A stretch of DNA of 64,000 bases, taken from positions 6,056,501 through 6,120,500 of the forward strand of contig NZ_CP022222.1 in NCBI RefSeq assembly GCF_009930815.1, given 5' to 3'. The translations under genes and the position numbers were made by a program. Below the pieces are notes generated by a model. That model had not been told where the DNA came from. It was given only the letters and a program-made list of their open reading frames with translations, and did not search any database. Source of the stretch: Bradyrhizobium sp. CCBAU 051011 (GTDB lineage Bacteria > Pseudomonadota > Alphaproteobacteria > Rhizobiales > Xanthobacteraceae). Shown in pieces: positions 60,602-64,000 of the stretch (positions are counted from its first letter, which is position 1; each line of letters opens with the position of its first letter).

Positions 60602-61324
60602 TCACCACAGATAAAAGAAGGCAAAGATGAACACCCACACGAGATCGACGAAGTGCCAGTAAAGGCCGGTGATTTCGACGACCTCGTAATTCCCCTTCCT
60701 GCTCGTGAAAAAGCCGCGCCTTCCGACGTCAAAATCTCCCCGCCAGACCTTTCGCGCGATGATGACCAGGAAAATCACGCCGATCGTCACGTGCGTGCCG
60801 TGAAAGCCCGTGATCATAAAGAAGCTGGAGCCGAACTGTGCCGCGCCCCAGGGATTTTCCCAGGGACGCACGCCCTCCATGATCAGCTTGGTCCATTCGA
60901 ATGCCTGCATTCCGACAAACGTTGCGCCAAGCGCCGCCGTGACCAGCATCAAGACCGCGGTTTTGACACGATCGCGGCGGTAACCGAAGTTGACGGCCAT
61001 CGCCATGGTCCCGCTGCTGCTGATCAGGACGAAGGTCATGATGGCGATCAGAATGAGTGGGATATGATGCCCCGCAATCTCGAGCGCGAATACCTCACTC
61101 GGATTCGGCCATGGCACGGTCGTGGACATGCGCGCCGTCATGTATGACAGCAGAAAACAGCTGAAGATGAAGGTGTCGCTCAGGAGGAAGATCCACATCA
61201 TGGCCTTCCCCCAGGAGACATTCTTGAAGGCGCGCTGATCCGAGGACCAATCGGCAGCGATGCCCTGCCAGCCGGCTGCCCGCGCAGGCGGTTGTCCATG
61301 GGTTGTCAGCGCAGTCTCTGCCAT
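60602..61324 (-). CDS. coxP: Heme-copper oxidase subunit III-like protein
   Basis: The 240-residue protein has about five to six membrane segments with subunit III features: SWGKAMMWIFLLSDTFIFSC, EWTKLIMEGVRPWENPWG, SSFFMITGFHGTHVTIGVIF, and a C-terminal YWHFVDLVWVFIFAFFYLW. Subunit III supports the catalytic core and proton uptake. The order II-I-III-III matches my memory of the B. japonicum coxMNOP cluster, so the symbol is tentative. It is 11 bases after the preceding subunit III-like gene. Confidence 0.78.
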   Translation of the reverse strand: MAETALTTHGQPPARAAGWQGIAADWSSDQRAFKNVSWGKAMMWIFLLSDTFIFSCFLLSYMTARMSTTVPWPNPSEVFALEIAGHHIPLILIAIMTFVLISSSGTMAMAVNFGYRRDRVKTAVLMLVTAALGATFVGMQAFEWTKLIMEGVRPWENPWGAAQFGSSFFMITGFHGTHVTIGVIFLVIIARKVWRGDFDVGRRGFFTSRKGNYEVVEITGLYWHFVDLVWVFIFAFFYLW

Positions 61325-61334
61325 CTGCTCTCTC

Positions 61335-62039
61335 CTAGGTGAGCAACCGGCGACAGATGTCGACGAAATCGTCCGTCCAGCCTGTCAGCAGGCCGAGCAA
61401 GGCCAGCCAGACCAAGAGCAGGAAGTGCCAGTAGATGGCGCAAAGTTCCACACTCAGGCGCATCTGTGCCATTTCAACGCCACGCCAGGCCTTGGCAGTC
61501 GTTCTGCCCAGCGCCACCAGGCCGCCGATCAGGTGCAGTCCGTGCGCAGCTGTGATTAGATAAAAGAAGGAATTGGCTGGATTGGACGCGACGAAATAGC
61601 CCGCGGCCCTCAGCTGTTGCCACGCCAATAGTTGCCCGACCAGGAATGTAACGGCGGCTACTCCCCCAGCGCACAGGCCGATGACGACATCTTCCACGTC
61701 GTCCCGCCGCGCGGCCACGTAGGCCCATTGCAGCGCGACGCTGCTCAGGACCAGGACGCTGGTGTTGAACCACAGCAGTCCAGGCACCGGCAGTGTCCGC
61801 CAGTCCGTCATGTTCATGCGCATGGAGTAGGCGCTGATGAAGAGTGCGAACAGCGATCCCACGACGGCGAGAAACACGCCCAGTCCGATCTTCGCGGCAG
61901 GCCAGGTCATGGTATCAGTGCCGGGAAAATCCCCAAGCGCACCTTCTTCCAGCCAGGGTTTGGCCGTCAGCCGTTGCTGCGAGAGCCACCATCCGGCGAT
62001 GACCGCGATCACCGCCATGAACAGGACAATGGCACTCAC
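61335..62039 (-). CDS. coxO: Second heme-copper oxidase subunit III-like protein
   Basis: The 234-residue protein has about seven membrane segments and subunit III signatures such as FYLITAAHGLHLIGGLVALG and CAIYWHFLLLVWLALLGLL. Its ATG overlaps the stop of the subunit I gene by four bases (62036-62039), so translation is coupled. Two different subunit III-like genes in one operon is the notable trait of coxMNOP-type clusters; the symbol is tentative. Confidence 0.78.
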   Translation of the reverse strand: MSAIVLFMAVIAVIAGWWLSQQRLTAKPWLEEGALGDFPGTDTMTWPAAKIGLGVFLAVVGSLFALFISAYSMRMNMTDWRTLPVPGLLWFNTSVLVLSSVALQWAYVAARRDDVEDVVIGLCAGGVAAVTFLVGQLLAWQQLRAAGYFVASNPANSFFYLITAAHGLHLIGGLVALGRTTAKAWRGVEMAQMRLSVELCAIYWHFLLLVWLALLGLLTGWTDDFVDICRRLLT

Positions 62040-63811
62040 GGCGCAGCTCCCTGCAGGGCTGGCGTCGCCCGTGGCTGGTTCTGCGGAATGAAGTCCTGCG
62101 CAGCACCCGGCACGCTGTAGTCATAGGCCCAGCGATAGACCACCGGGAGTTCCTTGCCAAAGTTGCCGTGCCCGGGCGGTGTCTCCGGCGTCTGCCACTC
62201 CAGTGTTGTCGCTCGCCACGGATTGCCACCCGAAGGCCGGCCCTTGAAGTAGCTCCAGGCAAGGTTGAACAGGAATACCATCTGCGCGAAGCCCACGATC
62301 AAAGCCATGATGGAGATGAAGGCATTGAGCGTATGGGTCGATGAGGGGATGAACGCCGCTTCGCCGATGTCGTGATACCGGCGCGGAACGCCAAGCAGTC
62401 CAATATAATGCATGGGGAAGAAGATCAGATAGGCGCCGAGGAACGTGACCCAGAAATGAAACTTGCCCAGCGCGTCGTTGAGCATCCGTCCCGTCATCTT
62501 GGGATACCAATGATAGATCGCGCCCAGCACGACCATGATCGGCGCCACGCCCATCACCATGTGGAAATGCGCGACGACGAACATGGTATCCGATAGCGGG
62601 ACATCCACGACCACGTTGCCGAGGAAGAGGCCGGTGAGCCCGCCGTTCACGAACGTAATGATGAAGCCGAGCGCAAACAGCATCGGGACGGTGAGATGGA
62701 TGTCGCCGCGCCACAGGGTCAATACCCAGTTGTAGACCTTGATGGCGGTCGGGATGGCGATGATGAGCGTCGTGGTGGCGAAGAAGAACCCGAATTTCGG
62801 GTGCATGCCGCTCACATACATGTGGTGCGCCCATACGACGAAGCTGAGTGCGCCGATCGCAACGATCGCCCAGACCATCATGCGATAGCCGAAGATGTTC
62901 TTCCGCGCATGGACGCTGATCAGATCGGAAACGATACCGAAGGCGGGCAGGGCGACGATGTAGACCTCCGGATGGCCGAAGAACCAGAACAGGTGCTGGA
63001 ACAGGATCGGGCTGCCGCCGCCATACTTCATCTGCTGCCCCATCTCGACCAGGGCCGGCATGAAGAAGCTGGTTCCGAGGAGGCGGTCGAACAGCATCAT
63101 GACGGAGGCGACGAACAGCGCCGGGAAGGCCAGTAGCGCCATGATGGTAGCCGTGAAGATGCCCCACACCGTCAGCGGCATACGCATCAATGTCATGCCG
63201 CGCGTGCGCGCCTGCAGCACGGTCACGACATAATTCAGACCCCCCATGGTGAAGCCGATGATGAACAGGATCAGGGAGGCCAGCATGAGAACGATGCCCC
63301 AATCCTGTCCGGGGGTGCCGGCAAGAATTGCCTGCGGCGGGTACAGCGTCCAGCCGGCGCCGGTGGGCCCGCCGGGCACGAAGAACGTCGAGGCCAGCAC
63401 CAGGACGGCGAGCAGATAGACCCAGTAGCTCAGCATGTTCACATAGGGGAAGACCATGTCCCGCGCGCCGACCATCAGCGGGATCAGGTAATTGCCGAAG
63501 CCTCCCAGGAACAGCGCCGTGAGCAGGTAGATCACCATGATCATGCCGTGCATGGTGATGAACTGGAGATATTGATTGGCATCGATAAAGGAGAATGTGC
63601 CGGGAAATCCCAGTTGCAGCCGCATCAGCCACGACAGCACCAGTGCTACCAACCCGATGGCCGTCGCTGTGAGCGAGTACTGGATGGCGATGACTTTGGC
63701 GTCCTGCGAAAAGACGTACCGCGTCCACCAGCTCCTGGGGTGATAGAGATCAACCTCCGCCACTTCGGCAGGCGGGACATCTGTGACGGCATCATACGGA
63801 ACATCGACCAT
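62036..63811 (-). CDS. coxN: Heme-copper oxidase subunit I
   Basis: The 591-residue catalytic subunit has 12 or more membrane helices. Ligand motifs are all present: MHGMIMVIYLLT with a heme-a-type His, HPEVY near residue 280 with CuB His and the cross-linked Tyr, the HH pair of VWAHHMYVSG, and VAHFHMVMGV with two heme-binding His. GHPEVY marks an A1-type oxidase. It reduces O2 to water and pumps protons. The start ATG 63811 is preceded by GAGGAGG-like bases. Symbol tentative. Confidence 0.92.
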   Translation of the reverse strand: MVDVPYDAVTDVPPAEVAEVDLYHPRSWWTRYVFSQDAKVIAIQYSLTATAIGLVALVLSWLMRLQLGFPGTFSFIDANQYLQFITMHGMIMVIYLLTALFLGGFGNYLIPLMVGARDMVFPYVNMLSYWVYLLAVLVLASTFFVPGGPTGAGWTLYPPQAILAGTPGQDWGIVLMLASLILFIIGFTMGGLNYVVTVLQARTRGMTLMRMPLTVWGIFTATIMALLAFPALFVASVMMLFDRLLGTSFFMPALVEMGQQMKYGGGSPILFQHLFWFFGHPEVYIVALPAFGIVSDLISVHARKNIFGYRMMVWAIVAIGALSFVVWAHHMYVSGMHPKFGFFFATTTLIIAIPTAIKVYNWVLTLWRGDIHLTVPMLFALGFIITFVNGGLTGLFLGNVVVDVPLSDTMFVVAHFHMVMGVAPIMVVLGAIYHWYPKMTGRMLNDALGKFHFWVTFLGAYLIFFPMHYIGLLGVPRRYHDIGEAAFIPSSTHTLNAFISIMALIVGFAQMVFLFNLAWSYFKGRPSGGNPWRATTLEWQTPETPPGHGNFGKELPVVYRWAYDYSVPGAAQDFIPQNQPRATPALQGAAP

Positions 63812-63887
63812 AGAAATTCCTCCTCGGTCGCTTCCATCGGGAGTGAAGATTTGGCCTCACGCGCCCGATCTATCTTCGCTGCGGCAC

Positions 63888-64000
63888 TTACTTGCCGCCG
63901 GATCTGTACGTCGCCTTCGTAACGGCGTTTCGGCCTGACAATTCTGCGAACGTCTTCTGTTGCGCCAGCCAGGCGCTATATTCGCTTTCTTCCTCGACGA
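63888..64000 (-). CDS. coxM: Partial heme-copper oxidase subunit II (C-terminus)
   Basis: Only the last 37 codons are inside the window: VEEESEYSAWLAQQKTFAEL then SGRNAVTKATYRSGGK and TAA at 63888. SEYxAWLAQQ is the typical C-terminal end of subunit II after the CuA domain. It lies 76 bases upstream of the subunit I gene and begins the operon as seen here. Confidence 0.8.
   Translation of the reverse strand, partial: VEEESEYSAWLAQQKTFAELSGRNAVTKATYRSGGK

Noticed and set aside
59969..61147. 392-codon forward frame across the oxidase genes
   Set aside because: It overlaps three well-supported reverse genes and has a low-complexity charged composition.
62121..63728. 535-codon frame overlapping oxidase subunit I on the same strand
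   Set aside because: Subunit I has complete heme and copper ligand motifs in its own frame; the other frame is Arg/His-rich noise.
1..64000. CRISPR arrays, insertion sequences, prophage or rRNA operons
   Set aside because: No regularly spaced repeats, transposase motifs, phage structural genes or rRNA sequences were recognised.

Overview
The window looks like chromosome of a Bradyrhizobium-like alphaproteobacterium (Nitrobacteraceae). The evidence is high GC coding DNA, a rhizobial Porin_2-type porin, an Omp31/OmpA-like barrel protein, an enzyme that from memory closely matches the D-tartrate dehydratase of B. japonicum, an oxidase cluster arranged like coxMNOP, many orphan solute-binding proteins, and several families of palindromic REP-type repeats between genes. 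I see no rRNA operon, insertion sequence, prophage or CRISPR array. No database search was run; all family calls come from motifs and memory.

Layout. 0-13 kb: housekeeping and signalling. An IscU-like scaffold (1.1 kb, -) faces folE-hisI behind a long leader. Then come a lytic transglycosylase, a DUF2336 protein, an Hpt/receiver pair, NAD kinase, a FecR protein followed by a CHASE2 adenylate cyclase, and an exported S10 peptidase. 13-27 kb: envelope and small exported proteins: a TPR protein, a His/Lys-rich small protein, a lipoprotein, a Tat-exported alpha/beta hydrolase with repeated upstream operators, barrel proteins, a hydrolase/MarR pair with tandem palindromes between them, a large porin, tRNA-Thr, a nickel/cobalt-type permease and a Bug-family binding protein. 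27-36 kb: an accessory block of somewhat lower GC: RNase Z-like plus CapA-like pair, an Mpo1-like/epimerase/ICMT lipid-type operon, two paralogous exported hydrolases (one ending in LysM) and a sulfatase. 36-41 kb: small Tyr/Gly-rich exported proteins, rlmB, tRNA-Tyr, a YciI protein, tRNA-Gly and a compact unannotated transcription unit at 39.85-40.06 kb (- strand) with promoter, full-length Shine-Dalgarno, a 14-codon ORF, strong stems and a terminator.

41-52 kb: tandem duplicated genes, each encoding an exported fusion of a LivK-like ABC binding protein with a TAXI-type TRAP binding protein, with no permease nearby. They are followed by a class III CoA-transferase, D-tartrate dehydratase with a divergent frameshifted LysR regulator, a RidA protein, a small ABM-like protein and a frameshifted hydrolase. 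52-64 kb: class II DAHP synthase and diacylglycerol kinase, glutamine-dependent NAD synthetase, a PIG-V-like membrane glycosyltransferase, a very large membrane spermidine synthase-like protein, and a convergent heme-copper oxidase operon whose subunit II gene runs off the end.

The strongest candidates for something undescribed are the paired dual-receptor fusions (41.4-46.5 kb) and the small peptide/RNA unit near 39.9 kb. Two single-base frameshifts (about 49.54 and 52.04 kb) need checking against reads.
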